24,865 nt of DNA from Conidiobolus incongruus B7586 (lineage: Eukaryota > Entomophthoromycota > Entomophthoromycetes > Entomophthorales > Conidiobolaceae), in contig JNEM01009850.1 of NCBI GenBank assembly GCA_000697335.1, positions 1 to 24,865 on the forward strand. Direction: 5' to 3'. Shown here in pieces: positions 12,001 through 24,862 of this stretch (positions within the stretch are counted from its first letter, which is position 1; every line of letters begins with the position of its first letter). The position numbers and the translations under genes are program-made. A model generated the notes under the pieces. The model did no database searches. It had not been told where the DNA came from and saw only the letters and a list, made by a program, of their open reading frames with translations.

Positions 12001-12720
12001 AATATATTGGGAGATAATTTTAACAATTTAATAACAATATTATTCCTAGCAGTAATTATATTAAAAGTAAAAATTAAAGTTAATTTAATAAGAAAATTAT
12101 TAAGAATAATATTTAATATAATATCCAAAGGGTTATAAACTTCCTTTAACTTATCATTAGTGAAAGTTTAATTTAGATTAAGTTTTTTGGATCTATATTA
12201 TTTAAAGTTATTTATAACTAAATATAACTCCTCTAATATAGAATTAATATCTATTTTAATTTTTAAAAATTTTCCAAGTTATGATTTATAGCTCAAATTT
12301 ATTTTAATTAATTATTTATTTCATGAGCTTAATCTAATATAGTTATTATATATACCACTTTTAACTATAAATTATATTTATTTAAGAGTAGCTATAGAGG
12401 TTAATATATTATTTATTTATATAGTTAATATTAATTAAAGTTTAGGATTATAATTTAATCCAACCTATTTTTAAAATAAAACAGATACATTCTATTTGGA
12501 AATTTTGGTATGTTAGTATTTAATATATCTTATTATTATTATAAAAACTTTAATCAAATATTAAAGAATCAAATCTCTTAAAAAATTCATTTATCAAAAA
12601 ACTAATAAAATTTCCAATTTTTACAACTTAACCTAGTTTCTAATAGATTATAATCTAATTTAACAGGTTAAATTTAGTTTTAAAAATTGATATAGATTTT
12701 CATATAATAATATGAACTAC
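9070..12720. other. Extremely AT-rich block, probably decayed repeat DNA
   Basis: About 3.6 kb made nearly entirely of A and T, clearly lower in GC than the flanks and than the rest of the spacer. It is rich in TA and TTAA words and homopolymer runs. It starts abruptly beside the aldehyde dehydrogenase relic. No gene is visible. The pattern fits old transposon DNA worn by C-to-T change, by a RIP-like process or by drift, but sequence alone cannot separate these. No tRNA, rRNA or mitochondrial gene was recognised. Confidence 0.6.
11898..12128 (-). mobile_element. Possible fossil retrotransposon fragment, Copia-like integrase trace
   Basis: A minus-strand open stretch in the AT-rich block translates to a sequence rich in I, L, N and K. 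It faintly resembles the region after the integrase core in Ty1/Copia elements, with an AR....I.. segment followed by a ..FNRS segment. Spacing is not exact. If real, it is an old, heavily worn fossil. No LTRs or other ordered parts could be placed around it. A chance open stretch in AT-rich DNA is a serious alternative. Confidence 0.2.
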
Positions 12721-12764
12721 TCTGGAATATTTTAATAAATTATAATAAACTTGAATGGGTGAGT

Positions 12765-13034
12765 CTATTTATTTAGTGAAAGTAAACAATTGAATTGGTT
12801 TTTAGAATTATTTAAACCAATTTCATAATAAGTGTTATATTTTTGAAAATACCTGTCCATCTCAATTTGATAGTTAAGTCCATATTTTTTCTCATTTATA
12901 ATAGCTTTGTCAGTCTATAATTAAAGGATATCATTTACTAAATCAATTATTTAAACTCAGAAGTAATAAAGAAAAGGTTTTTCTGGATATTCTACTATAA
13001 TATCTCCATAATAAGTTTTAATACATACAGGATT
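12765..13034 (-). mobile_element. Decayed coding trace, possibly retrotransposon reverse transcriptase
   Basis: On the minus strand a 90-codon stretch keeps protein-like composition despite several breaks. It includes a segment like GDIIVEYPEKP and further on KKYGLN, which faintly recall the region before the active site in Copia-type reverse transcriptases. No active-site box was found. The trace at 11898-12128 would lie on the wrong side of it for one Copia element, so the two are not joined here. Old fossil or unknown gene relic. Confidence 0.22.
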
Positions 13035-14417
13035 AATAAACAATTTACTAAATCATATTACAAGTATTGTTCTAAGAGTATACTTTATTTACAAAACTAT
13101 TATAAAAGACAAAATAAGCTTAAATGAGCTTTGAAATAAGAGTAGTAGAAATAATAATAAATATTGATATCTGATATCTATATTAATATATAATAATATT
13201 ATATTTAACTAATTTATTAATTGATATAGATATTACTGTATATATTACCTCTTTTCACTCCTAACTATTTATTCAAGATAATTTGAGCAATTTTTTGGAT
13301 AATCACCAATTTTGATAAAGTTAATTTGTCAAATTTATAATTTTAGGTCAATAAACAATTAGTATTTCTCGAACAAATTCATTATAAAAGCTTTTTTTAA
13401 TATGAAACTCTATTATAGTGACTGAATTCAAGTATTTTCAAAATAAATAGACTATATTGTTATATACAAAATATATTCTTTGTATATAAAATAGTTTGAA
13501 ATAAAAATTCAATTCTCATAACATTACTGGAAAATATAACTAGTTTTCAAAATCTTAAATCAGAACACTTCTACAAATCTAATAATCTTTTATTCAATTA
13601 GCAATTATCTCAATAACTTTATTTGGTTTACATGTTTGATAATGAATAAGAGATCAATGGTATGATTATAAGGAATTTGAACCCGATTATATTAGTTATC
13701 ATAAGTATATTTCAATATCAAAACCAATTATTTTATTAATTGCTACTTTATGATCATTTCGCTAATAGAAAAATAGTAAATATATGTATTGATTATAAAT
13801 TTTATTTTTCAGCTACTTCAATTTTATAGAGATTAATCAATTAATATTGAAATAAACAACCAAAATGAGGTTAATTGCATGATAATCAACTATATAATAG
13901 CATTATATTATTCATTATTTCTGAAAAGAGATTTAATATCAAAATTTTTAATTGATGCTTTAGTGTTTTATATTTTGAAAGTATCTTAGTTTCATAGTGT
14001 AAATTTAACTACTTTAAGAATAATAATAAAATTATTAAGAAAGAGTTAAATATGTAGTTCTATATAGTTTGTACTCCATATATATTGACATCAATGGGTA
14101 TTATAAGTATATCGATTTTCAATACTTGTAAATATCAACAATGTTTCAAAACAATCTGGTTAATAATTTCGATTATCAAATATATATTGGGAAGAAGGTT
14201 TGATGATATTCAATATAAAATATGTTTGAAGATTAAAACACTAAATTAACATTATTATAAATTTATTAGAATGTTTATGATATTAATTTAATAAATATTA
14301 GTTTGATATCATTATTGGACATACTCTCATTTAAATTTATCTTTTAATATTTGGTCATTTTGATTATGTATATAATAAGTAATAACCTTGTTAATCACTC
14401 AAGAAATTACAATTACT
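13035..14417. other. AT-rich spacer without intact gene
   Basis: Base composition is less extreme than in the 9-12.7 kb block. Apart from the faint reverse transcriptase trace at 13650-13829, I recognise no gene, RNA or ordered repeat here. Confidence 0.6.
13650..13829 (+). mobile_element. Possible fossil reverse transcriptase trace, Gypsy-like
   Basis: On the + strand, around 13770-13800, a short stretch reads KIVNICIDYK. This resembles the conserved block of Ty3/Gypsy reverse transcriptases that precedes the first catalytic Asp. Nothing downstream could be matched with confidence, and no LTRs or tRNA primer site were seen. If real it is an old, broken fragment on the strand opposite to the neighbouring traces. 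Confidence 0.2.
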
Positions 14418-14795
14418 TCAATGAATCAAGAAGTCATTTTGGGAGTCACTCCTTTCATAAACTGGTTGATTCTGTCACTTTCTCAATGAGATTTGCTCCT
14501 GTCCATAAAAGTCAATAATAGCATCTGATGCAAAACTAATATGAGTAAACCAATAAACACCATCTAATTATCATCATTCCAAATATAACCCATCTCTAAA
14601 TTTTCTCATAACACTCACAAAAAACATTGAGTCACTACAAGCGTGAGTTATTTTCTATAACCCAAGATCCCAATTTATAGGAAGACATTTTCACCTTATT
14701 TAGTGAAACCCATTAATTTCTGGTAACATTGTGGTAAACTCTCGTTTGCCACTGGCGATTCCCCGTTTAAGTTCCAAAAGTATAGTCCCTTCCAC
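14418..14795 (-). pseudogene. Unidentified decayed reading frame
   Basis: GC rises locally. One minus-strand frame keeps protein-like sequence over 126 codons with seven internal stops and no clear frameshift. Recognisable stretches include SGKREFTTMLPEING, KCLPINWDLG, CSDSMFFVSVMRKFRDG and DGVYWFTHISFASDAIIDFYG. A possible splice acceptor (TTGTAG) lies directly upstream at about 14797-14802, so it may be one exon of a longer gene. I do not recognise the family. The aromatic- and charge-rich composition is unlike chance translation of AT-rich DNA. Stops without frameshift suggest decay by base changes. It could be a host gene or a transposon gene. Confidence 0.45.
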
Positions 14796-14802
14796 ACTAC
14801 AA

Positions 14803-16446
14803 TTGTAAATAATAAAATTCTAATTTTTTAGTTAATTTATCGATATATACCATAAAATTGGCACATTATTAGTTAGATATTGATACTAATATGATATGAT
14901 TAAATTATAAAAATAATAAAATTAAACAAAATAGTAAGAACAAACCAATTTCTTATCTTTATATGACGGTATCAAAATATAATGAATAAATAAACTATCA
15001 TAAATAAAACCTTAAAGATTAAAAATTTTATATTCTAAACAATGTGATATCTTTAAAATATAGATAATTGTTAGTATTGTAATATGATATTTTTATTAAA
15101 TTATCAGTATTAATATTATTTTACACTCATTATATTTTAATATATATTAAGTAATGGCAATTTATCATTTATGTGTTTCTAAATATATAACCATGGTTTA
15201 TTTTTCAAATTTGGTATAAACCATCCTGAGTGTATTTTAAATGTTATCTAATGATGAAAAGACTTATATAAATTAAATTCTTTATAATATCTTTAAAATA
15301 AAATCAAAATAATGAATACTATATAATTTACTAATGTATTAGAAATTCCCTTTGAATATTCATAATTAATGATGATACAAATTATGTTTTAACTATTGAC
15401 ATTTTATTTTCTGAATATTAGAAAAATGTGTTAAGATTTTTATGGTCTTAATTTACAATTTTGATAAATTGGATTATATAGATGAGGAAATATTTGAAGG
15501 ATATTTCAATATTATATTTAAGAGTCGCCCTTTGAAACGGGATTTACCTTAATTATACACATATTAGTTTTTGAAATTTAAACATAATGGTTGAATTGGA
15601 AATTACAATTGATATTAGAAAATTGGTATATTAAAATTACGATGATATCACTATTAGATAAGGTTATCTTCTATATTATTCAATATGTTTTTTCAACTGC
15701 TTATTAGTAATTTCTAAACTCGCTTATTCTATCATCATCACAAATTCTTAATACACTAAAAAATTATTAATATTTAAGCCAATATAATCAAAATATGGCT
15801 TTGTAATTCAAAAATCAAATTACCCACAACAAAATTTATACAATTAAACTTAATAAATTGTGATTATTTTTATTGAATTATAAAATTATGTTTATTTATA
15901 TCAATATAATTAATAATATTGTAATCAAATGTTTATAACTTGTTAATTCTAAAAATATTGATAGTTAAATACTATTCCAATTAAATATCAATTAATATTT
16001 AAAAATTTTCATTATTTGTGTTTAATATTCCTATATCAATAAATAAATACATACATACTTGTGCGTATATATATTGGGTTATTTTAACAATAACTATCAA
16101 TAATAATTCATTTAATTAACTGATTTATTACTTTCATAATTTTAACTAGAAAGTGGTATTATTAAAATTGGTCAAAATGATTAATTTCAATGGTTAAGAG
16201 GGATTGCAAAAAATAATTCATATTTTTGGACATTTCAAAATAAATCACATAACTTTCAATATTTCAATTTATTGATACTGAAAAGATATTAAAAAGTGTA
16301 TTCATAAATTCATAATTTAATTTGAAAATATAATTATATTACCCATTGCCTTAAAATATTTTTCATATTGTACCAAATTTAGATAAAAAAACAAATTTTT
16401 AATATTATAAATATCGAGGATCAAAGAAATATATTATTAAAAAATT
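14803..16446. other. AT-rich spacer, nothing recognised
   Basis: No open stretch with recognisable coding content. A brief GC-richer patch near 15520-15550 has short open frames on both strands without motifs. The region nearest 16446 is the 3' flank of the right chitin synthase and does not resemble the left gene's 3' flank. Confidence 0.6.
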
Positions 16447-16452
16447 TTTATT
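16447..16452 (-). promoter_or_regulatory. Candidate polyadenylation signal, right gene
   Basis: AATAAA on the minus strand starts 63 bases after the stop codon of the right chitin synthase. The hexamer is common in such AT-rich DNA. Confidence 0.3.
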
Positions 16453-16514
16453 AATTTTTCTTTAAAAAATACAAGAAAAGAAATAGTATTATGTATATAA
16501 AATAAATGGTACGA

Positions 16515-19500
16515 CTATTGTTGATTATTCAAAACGGAATCAATAGTGGCATTAATAAAATCTTTCTTATGAGTTAAATCCATTTGGAAAGATTCTTGTA
16601 ATTTGGCTCGGACTTGCTTTTTCGTGATAGTACTCAAATCATTTGTGCTTAAAATGAATCGAATTTCGTTGGCTAATGTCTCGTCGGAAACGTGAAACAG
16701 AGTTGGTGTGGCAGGCGATCCAGGATGCATTTGGCGTGATTGGGGCATGCCAGGAGATCCTAAGGGTTGTTGGCTGGGATTGGGGGGATATCCAGGTCCT
16801 GGTATCATGCGACTGGGTTCATTGATTGAGTAAGCTTGACTGTAAGTGGAGGCACGGATTCCGGGGGCCATGAATTGGGGAGTGACAGGATGGCCAGGTT
16901 CAGGCATGAGTAAGTTGGTACGACTGCCCGAGCCATATGGAGAAGGAGTTCCGGCTCTTGAAGGACTATTGCCACCAGTGCCTGGAGGAGGATATAAAAA
17001 GCCACTGGAATTATTGAATGCGGGGTTATAGCCAAGTGCAGAATGGCTACGACTAGCTTGACTAGCCTTTTCCCATTGGCGTTGCTCATACTCAGCCCAA
17101 GTCATCAAAGGAACGCTCTCGGGATCGAAAGGTACATCATCTTCAGTAATGATTTGCTTTTTACCATCTCCAACTACCACACGAGTATTACCCCAACTGA
17201 AATCATCGAAATGCCAGTAGGAATAAATGGGAATATAGAAGTTGTACAGGGGAATTGCTAAGATATAGAAAACCATCCAACCAATATGTTCCCATTTTTG
17301 TTTGATGATGAAGAGGAGAGCCTGTAAAATATAAATCGAAGTCATAATCAAAATAGAGAAATAACTAATTTTCTGGAATTCGGTAGCCCATGCAACAATA
17401 ATATAAATTAAATAAATGACGGAAGCTGGCAAGATAATAGTACCAACGAGATCTAACAAGACGACAAAACGCATACTGAAACAACAGAAACCACACATAT
17501 CCTTAAGCCATAACAATTCGAAGAGATTGTGAATGGTTGAGTTGATCCATCTTCTACGTTGTGATAAGAGAATATCAAATCTTTCTGGTACTACAGTACG
17601 ACAAGTGGCATCAGGAGTGAATTTCATCTTATAGTTGGGGAACTGTTGCAACATGAGAGTTGTTAAGTAACGATCTTCACCCAAAGATAACAAATTCTTC
17701 TTGTGCAGAGTATCCACTTCATTCTCAGAGTAAAGTTCCAAAATCTTGTTAGAAATAATTAATGGAGCATTACGAACAGTTCTAATACGATACATAGAGA
17801 AACATCCAGGTAAACAGGTGACGGAACCAAACAAGGATTCGAAAGCCTTGGCCAAATGGTGAGAGATGTAGTATTCGTACACTTGCATCATAGTGGTAAT
17901 CGATTGGTTCTCATTAACTAGTGTAGTTTCACCACAAAGACCCATAACTGAAGAGTCTCTGGCCATTACAGCAATTAATCTGTTCAAAGAATCGGGTAAG
18001 ACTTCTGTATCGGCATCAACCATTAATATGTATTCATAAAGCTTGGGATCAACTCCAATCACATTCTTCATTTGGTGATACATTTCAAGTTCCAAAGGAG
18101 TCATTGGAGAGTCGAAGTGGACACGGTTCAAGTATTGCATAAGGATAATTTGAGAATCACGTTTACCTCTGTTACCAGGTCTGCTAACCTCCTTGGGAGA
18201 TCCAACCTTGACAACGACAATGTAGGGTACAGAGTGACCTTCAATTTCATAGAGACCAGAGTAAACTTTACCATAATTTAATTGTTTAGAACCCTCTCCC
18301 AAACTCTTAAAAGCAAAAGATTCAGGTTCAAGTTTAGGATCGACACCTAGGACATTCAACACAATTCTTGGAGTTGGCAAGTCGTTACCACTACCAATAA
18401 TCATACCATCAGCAATTACGAAAATAAGTTTATGTTTGTCACTATATTGTAGTAATGCCAAAGACTCCAAAGTTCTGCGAACACTCTCTTCACCTTCGGT
18501 ATAACAAGGAACTTGTAAAATAACAAATTTATCGTAATCTTGAGGATCTCTCTTACCCGAGAGCTGCAAAGCAGCCAAGAACTTGACAGCGGCGACGGAA
18601 AGAGCAATGCCAGAGAATACAATCAATAAAATATTGGTCACTTGACAATCTAAGGTTTCGCTCTTGTCAATTTTACCAACGTAAAATACGTTGTCCAAGC
18701 AAGTCTTGACGTTTTTTTTCAATTCGGGAGTTTCTAATTTGAGTTCATTCCAATATTTGGTAACATCGGCGTTCTTCACTTCATTGCGGGAATTATACTT
18801 AAAGATGTCAATGACTTCATTGGGCATCCATTCGGGCTTGGAACCTTGGGATTCTGTCATATTGATGTAAACCGATAAGTCGTATACATTACCATCGATA
18901 ACTCCCCAACTGACCTGATGTTCTCTGTAAAGGTTGAGAATTGCACGGGGATAGACGACATGACCAGTGCGAAATAGTTTTAAATAGGGGACAGCGGTAT
19001 TAACGAACCATAAAGGGTCTTTAGAGACAGTTGGGCCAGAAAATGGATCGGTATTGTGTACTGCGTTGGGGATGCCAGAGAAGTCATGCTGCTCCAAGTA
19101 TGTTATGTCAACATCGTAGTCAAGACGCGATCTATCTGGAATGTCCAATCCGGCGCAGTAAGTTTGTAAAGGTAGTGGAAACAACTTGGTAATGTCCTTG
19201 CCTTCTAGTGGTTCCATCATGTCAGCATCCACACCGTTGGGGATGGTGGGCTTGCCATGGCGGGCTTTAGCGAGCTTGACTAAATCGTAAGCGTGACCAC
19301 GCATGTATGCCATCGCACTTTTACCTCGAGCACCGCTCATTTCGTTGAACCTGAATGCAGGATCAGGTGGACAGAAAATCAAACCGAGACCAATATTCAT
19401 GAAGAGAATAATTACCCAGGTAAAGAAGATGAGGGTACAAATCGCAACTTTTTCACGCCATGCCATTTGAACGTCGGGACGAGTCATCTTACCACAGCGA

Positions 19501-22206
19501 GACAAGCAGCAGCTAGGGATCCACCAAGTTAAAAACCAAGTCAAGCGTACCCAAGACTTTCTAGCAAAAGTCAAGGGTTTAGTTTCAATCTTCTTATCTT
19601 TTTTGGCGGGAAGAGATTTGTTTTGGGAAGGAGGGGACATATCAGCAAGTTCAACATCTTTAAAAGCACCAGAAGCTTGTACAGTGGGCTGGAGAGAAAC
19701 CTGCTTTTCACTAAGTACCACAGAGCCATTGTCGTCGTCATTACCTTCACCATAATTACCGTAGCCTCCAATGTTCTTCAAATTACGCTGCCCTAATTCT
19801 TGATCATAGAATTGGGACATTTGACCAGGGAATTGGCTTTGATTGTGTCCACCTTCGTATCCCGAGAAGATCGAGTCGTTATCGCCGTGTCTGGGAAATC
19901 CGATGTAGCTTTGGTCAATGGCAGGGCTCTTCTCTTCACGAATTGCAGAGCGAAGGGAGTCTTCAAGATTCTTCCACTTAGAGAAGCTGAGAAATATCCT
20001 GGTGTTACCAAGGACGTAGTCAGATCCAGCAACAAAGCCACTGATAGTAGCAAAGGCATCGATTTGAGACTTGGGATCGCGAGAGGCATCAAGACCTATT
20101 GAGTTTGTCACGGATTCAAAACGAGCGAGGAATTCCTCGAATGTGAATGTGATACTGAGATCCAAAGCCATGTTGACAGCTAAGCTTGGGAGACACCAGG
20201 ATTGAACTTGGGAAACGATGGAGTTGCGGTCCAGCGTGCGACTCTTGTAATTACCGAATGGGTTAATATGGAAAATGGGCCAAACGCGAGTAGCTTCAAT
20301 AGTGGCAAATAAATCGTTCAAAGTGCTGTTAATTTGGGCGACTCTGGTGGGCATGCTGGTTTCTGATTCTGCTTTTGGAGCAGGACGTTGAACATGCTTT
20401 CTACTAGGCTTTCTCATAGGAGCTGAGGGGGATTGGGCAACAACAATAGCATCAGGATTGTTAGGATGGTGTTGAGTCATAACTGCTTCACTTTGGAACA
20501 ACTCAACGAGGAAAGGATTAGAGCAGTGAGTATAACCTTCAGAATCAGCTTGGAACAATTTGACAAATTCAGCATTGATAGTATCCATGTTATTGTCAAT
20601 GAATTGGTAAAGATGATACTCAATGTTAGAGTCATAATGAGCAATAGTGAATGAGTGGGAAGCTGGATTAGTTTGGAGATATTCGGGTACATTGCTAAAG
20701 TTCTTGTTCAGAGAGTTGAGTAATTGTTCTTCACCACGGCGGCTGACACTCTTGTGGCAATGACGATCGATAGCTTCTACCATTCCGGATTCTCCATCTT
20801 GACCAACGAGAAGAGGAGCAGCTGAGGGGAAGGTAGTAATTAAGTGATCAGGCAATTGTAATCCATCATTAATCAACTCCATTCTAAAGCTGGCATCGTT
20901 GGATAATAAATAATTCAAAGTAAAGTGACGAATTCTTTCATTAGTAAAATTACGGCAAAATTGATCAAGAGCGTTAATCTTATGAGGTTCAAAAGAAATT
21001 TGGTCCAATAAAGCAATGTAGTTGGCTGTTCCATCATCATCACAGAATCTGCTATTAATAGCTTCAACGATCCAAGTGAATAACAATGAATAGAGGGTAA
21101 CAGCAAAGTGATCTCTTTGTTGAGAAGCACCAGCAGTATCCAATAAAACAGTGCAGAATTCTTTACCAACCAATTGAGTTTTTGATGAAAAGACATTGGC
21201 AAGGTCAGCTGAACCAACGCCTAACCAACCAGCAATTAATTCGAGTGTATCGTGATTCTTAACGTATACTTCTTGACCATCTCCGGCAGATTCGAATTCT
21301 AAGTTACCTAAATGTAAAATAGTAGCCAATAATTGGTTAATTTTAGCTCTCGCCTTTGACTTGAAGTTAATAGCTTTCAAAGATTCTTGAATATTATATT
21401 GGTCAGAGTTTTGACGAGGAGATATCGAACTAGGTAAATAAGCGAAACTATCGTCTAAATAATAAGCAGATCTCTCTTCAAAGGTAGCATTCTTAATTAA
21501 CTGATAGAAAATATCAAAGTTGCCTTCTTGAGGTGGCACGCAAGTCAGGCGGGATTTTTCAAAGTAGTAGGAAATCGTTTTGATACCAGCAATTCTACCG
21601 CGGTTGGTGAATTGCAACTCTTGGTAAATTCCCGAGCGGGATGCGTTCGAGTTATTGGAAGCACTGCATTGACTGAAGGATTCTACAACATTCAAAAGGT
21701 GCAGAAGTTGATCAGGAACCTTTGGTGGTTTTTTGGGATTTAATGCTAATTTATAGAGCTGATTTAAACACTCCCGATATGAATAGGATTTTCCAGAGTT
21801 AGCAGGTCCACTAATTTGAAAGAAAAGGTTAAATACTGAACGTTTGATAAAGTATATAAATTTAATATATATTAAATTTATAAATGATTAATTACCAAAA
21901 AATAATACTTTGATCAGCACCCAACCTCCTCATATGAAAATAGGCTTTAGTAGCAATATCATAAACGTGAGGTTGAAGCTGAGTATGAGAGGATTCGAGG
22001 GATTTATAGCCATTCTCAATATAATGATTACTAATTTCAGAACTGAATAAACTGGGATCTTGGTTAGGATTTAAAACTACTAAACCATTTGCACCGAGAT
22101 TGGTGAAAGGTTGAGAGTTATTTAACCTATCGACCAAGTAGTCAGTGACTGACTGTTCGTCAAGCTGATGTAACAGTGTTAAGTCGCCTTGGTCTTGGAG
22201 ACTCAT
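16515..22206 (-). CDS. Class V/VII chitin synthase with myosin-like head, right copy
   Basis: Second chitin-polymerising membrane enzyme, spliced as 22206-21896 plus 21810-16515, 1868 aa. Residues 1-1346 are identical to the left copy, so the head, the cytochrome b5-like domain and the start of the catalytic domain are shared. Early differences are Leu to Met at 1347, Phe to Tyr at 1364, and Lys to Arg and Lys-Val to Asp-Ile at 1514-1517. DAD, GEDR and QRRRW are all kept. Differences then build up in the last membrane segments, mostly conservative (V/I, A/T). The tail after WGNTR is quite different: richer in Pro and Gly, eight residues longer overall, but again ending in a DEK_C domain. Many third-base changes with few replacements in the catalytic part indicate purifying selection, so both copies look functional. 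It converges on the left copy across 8.2 kb. Confidence 0.95.
21811..21895 (-). other. 85-bp spliceosomal intron, right gene
   Basis: Exact mirror of the left intron, with the same GT and AG ends, branch-like site and internal palindrome (21855-21882). Identity of an intron between copies whose coding 3' ends differ is strong evidence for recent homogenisation or duplicate assembly. Confidence 0.9.
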
Positions 22207-22867
22207 TTTTCAACTATAAAATTAACTTTCAATAAGGGTGAATAATGAGTTAAAAATATTCAATATATCAAATCATGAATTTTTAATTGAATAGTATACT
22301 TACATAAAAATTTTTTTTCAAAAAGATTAAATAATAACTATTTACAAGGAATAATAAATTTGATAAAAAGTAATATAATAATTAAGAATCTATAATACTT
22401 TTAAAAGAGTTTTAGATAATAAAAATTTCTTTTTATATCATTATCTCATTTTATCAAGTCTGGGAACTTCTAGGTTTGGATAAAATTTAATCTATCTATT
22501 TCGCGGTATTACTTGTGATGTCATGAAACAAATGACGAGTAAAAGCGTTAAAATTATTTTTAAGGGGACTTTAGGTCGTTTTATTTTATTTATAAAAGAT
22601 TCAAAATCTATAATTTTCAAATTCAAACTGGATTTAATAAATCCTGTAATCACCTTTGTGTAAATTATGTTATAAAAATAGATTTTGATTTGATCGATAT
22701 CCTTTTTAGTTTTTAAATACTCGTGTTATAAGTTAAATATTATCTATCTGATTAGGTTAATATAATAATTCTATCAATAACTCAACTCTATGCAATCAAT
22801 GATTTATAAGATATATTTGGAAGAATTGTTCGAATCAACGCAAGGATCCATTATTTAAGTTCACCAG

Positions 22868-22872
22868 CCAAT
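22868..22872 (+). promoter_or_regulatory. Candidate CCAAT box, right gene
   Basis: Mirror of the left candidate, about 660 bases before the right ATG and inverted relative to the gene. Same caution applies. Confidence 0.25.
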
Positions 22873-24840
22873 CAAAGGAAACTAAACCTTTTTTGAACTG
22901 TGGTGTATAAATACAAATTTTGAGTTAATTTTAATTCAACATTTTCTCATAATTTGAATTGATCCTTTTGAATTTCAAATTTTGACTCAGCCTTGTGGGA
23001 ACTTGATTTAAATATCCATTTCTATTTATTTGAATAAGGTATTGAGATTGCGCAATACTTGTTGAGAAGCAAAAAATATAACAGCCAAGCCTTCACTTGT
23101 TGTAAGGTTATCCTTAGAAGTTAAACGAATATTTTGGCGATATTTTTGCAATTGACTTTTTCAACAAGAATAAAAATTATTAGATCAAATAATATCTTAT
23201 TTAGTTTCACATCAAAATTTTTCAGATATACAGTTGTACAATTTGAGCTTTTTTGATGTTAATATAAATTCTGAGTAATTACTTTAATACCAAATTAGTT
23301 AAGAATTATTACAGTTTGTGGGATTCATGTTGAATATATTGAAACACCATATTTGTTTACTGTTACCTCGGGGTCGGATTTATTAAATTCACAATATTCA
23401 ATGGTTTTGTTACTATGAAAATACTTCAATTCATTCTTTTAGAATTTCAACAAATTAATTCATAGTCTCGAATTGACATGTGTCAAATTTAAATATTCAA
23501 GAATTTATTTTTAAATTATCATTATGTTTTTATCTAGATCAGGAAATTTGATAATCAGTGTTCTAGATCGCATATTAATTTATATAATTAAAACCAATTT
23601 ATACTAGTTGATTAATCAAGACATTACTTCTATAACTTCTTTGTCCAGAGAGTTCAATTTATAATATGTATTTCAAAGTATTAAACCGAGAACTGTCTGG
23701 GTTAATTGAAAAAACATTATGAAGATATTTTGATTTTAACATACATGTCTTTATTAATTAACCCAAATTTAATTCATATTAATTTACTTTCAAAATTATA
23801 ATAAATTTTCCAAGCTTTATATTTCAAAACTCAGTTCATTTTCTATAAATAATAAACCAATTAGTATATTGCAATGATTTTTCTAATTTTTCTTTCATAA
23901 TTGATTAAATTAACCAAGATTAACTTGACGATTTATATTTAACTCTAATCTACTGACTTCATTAATTCTATATTAATTATTTCATTGTTAACTAGCAATT
24001 GTTATATGTTAAATTATTAATTGATGGTATCTAAATCAATCGAAAATAATGCATAATAATCAAAAGCATTATAATTGTTAATTCACTTAACCTTTAATAT
24101 TTATAGTTTATATCATCAATATTAAGTCTAATATATATTCATTTTTGAATTAATTTTATATATAATATGAAACAATCAAATTAATTTAAATTACCTCAAC
24201 CCATAATAAATCAAATCGGATGGAATTATTGCTTTAAGAATATATAATTTCATCACCAATTCCAATATTTTGTTAGATCTTTGTCAAATAATATAAAATG
24301 TTCTGTTTTTATTGTGCAACTTCAATTAACTTTTTCTCCTAATTAGGATTACATATATGTTGCTCAAAATACCATATATTTTTTAGCAGAATAAACGCTT
24401 TAAAAATTTAGGTATAATCACTTAAATAATGATATTCGATCAAATTATACGTAATATTGTTAATTTAAATTATATAAATTATTTGTTACTTTGTTATTAT
24501 CTCGATACAAAGTTTAACTAGGAATTTATGATATAGTGACTTAATATTGTGCTTTATAATATTAATCCGTATTAATATATATTTATTTTTGCAATCATTT
24601 ATTGAAATTTATGTTTATCAAAATTAAGTAACATAATTTCTCAATTTTTACACCTTAATAATATATAAAACTAAAATGTTAATTATAATAAAATAAATTA
24701 AAATTCATTATGATAATTGAGCATCATTTTTTATCATCTTTCATTAAAATAATCATTTATGTTTTTAATTTTTTATAAATTGTAATATATTAAAAGGTGA
24801 TAATAATATAAACTATCTAATTTATCAACTTTCAATTATA

Positions 24841-24862
24841 ATATATATATATATATATATAT
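24841..24862. repeat. Terminal (AT)11 microsatellite, right end
   Basis: Same length and same distance from the edge as the left tract. Microsatellites mutate fast, so equal length fits either a very recent copy or one sequence assembled twice. Confidence 0.85.

Noticed and set aside
13670-13695. tRNA T-arm-like sequence (TTGAACCCGATT)
   Set aside because: No matching acceptor stem, anticodon arm or 3' end can be folded around it.
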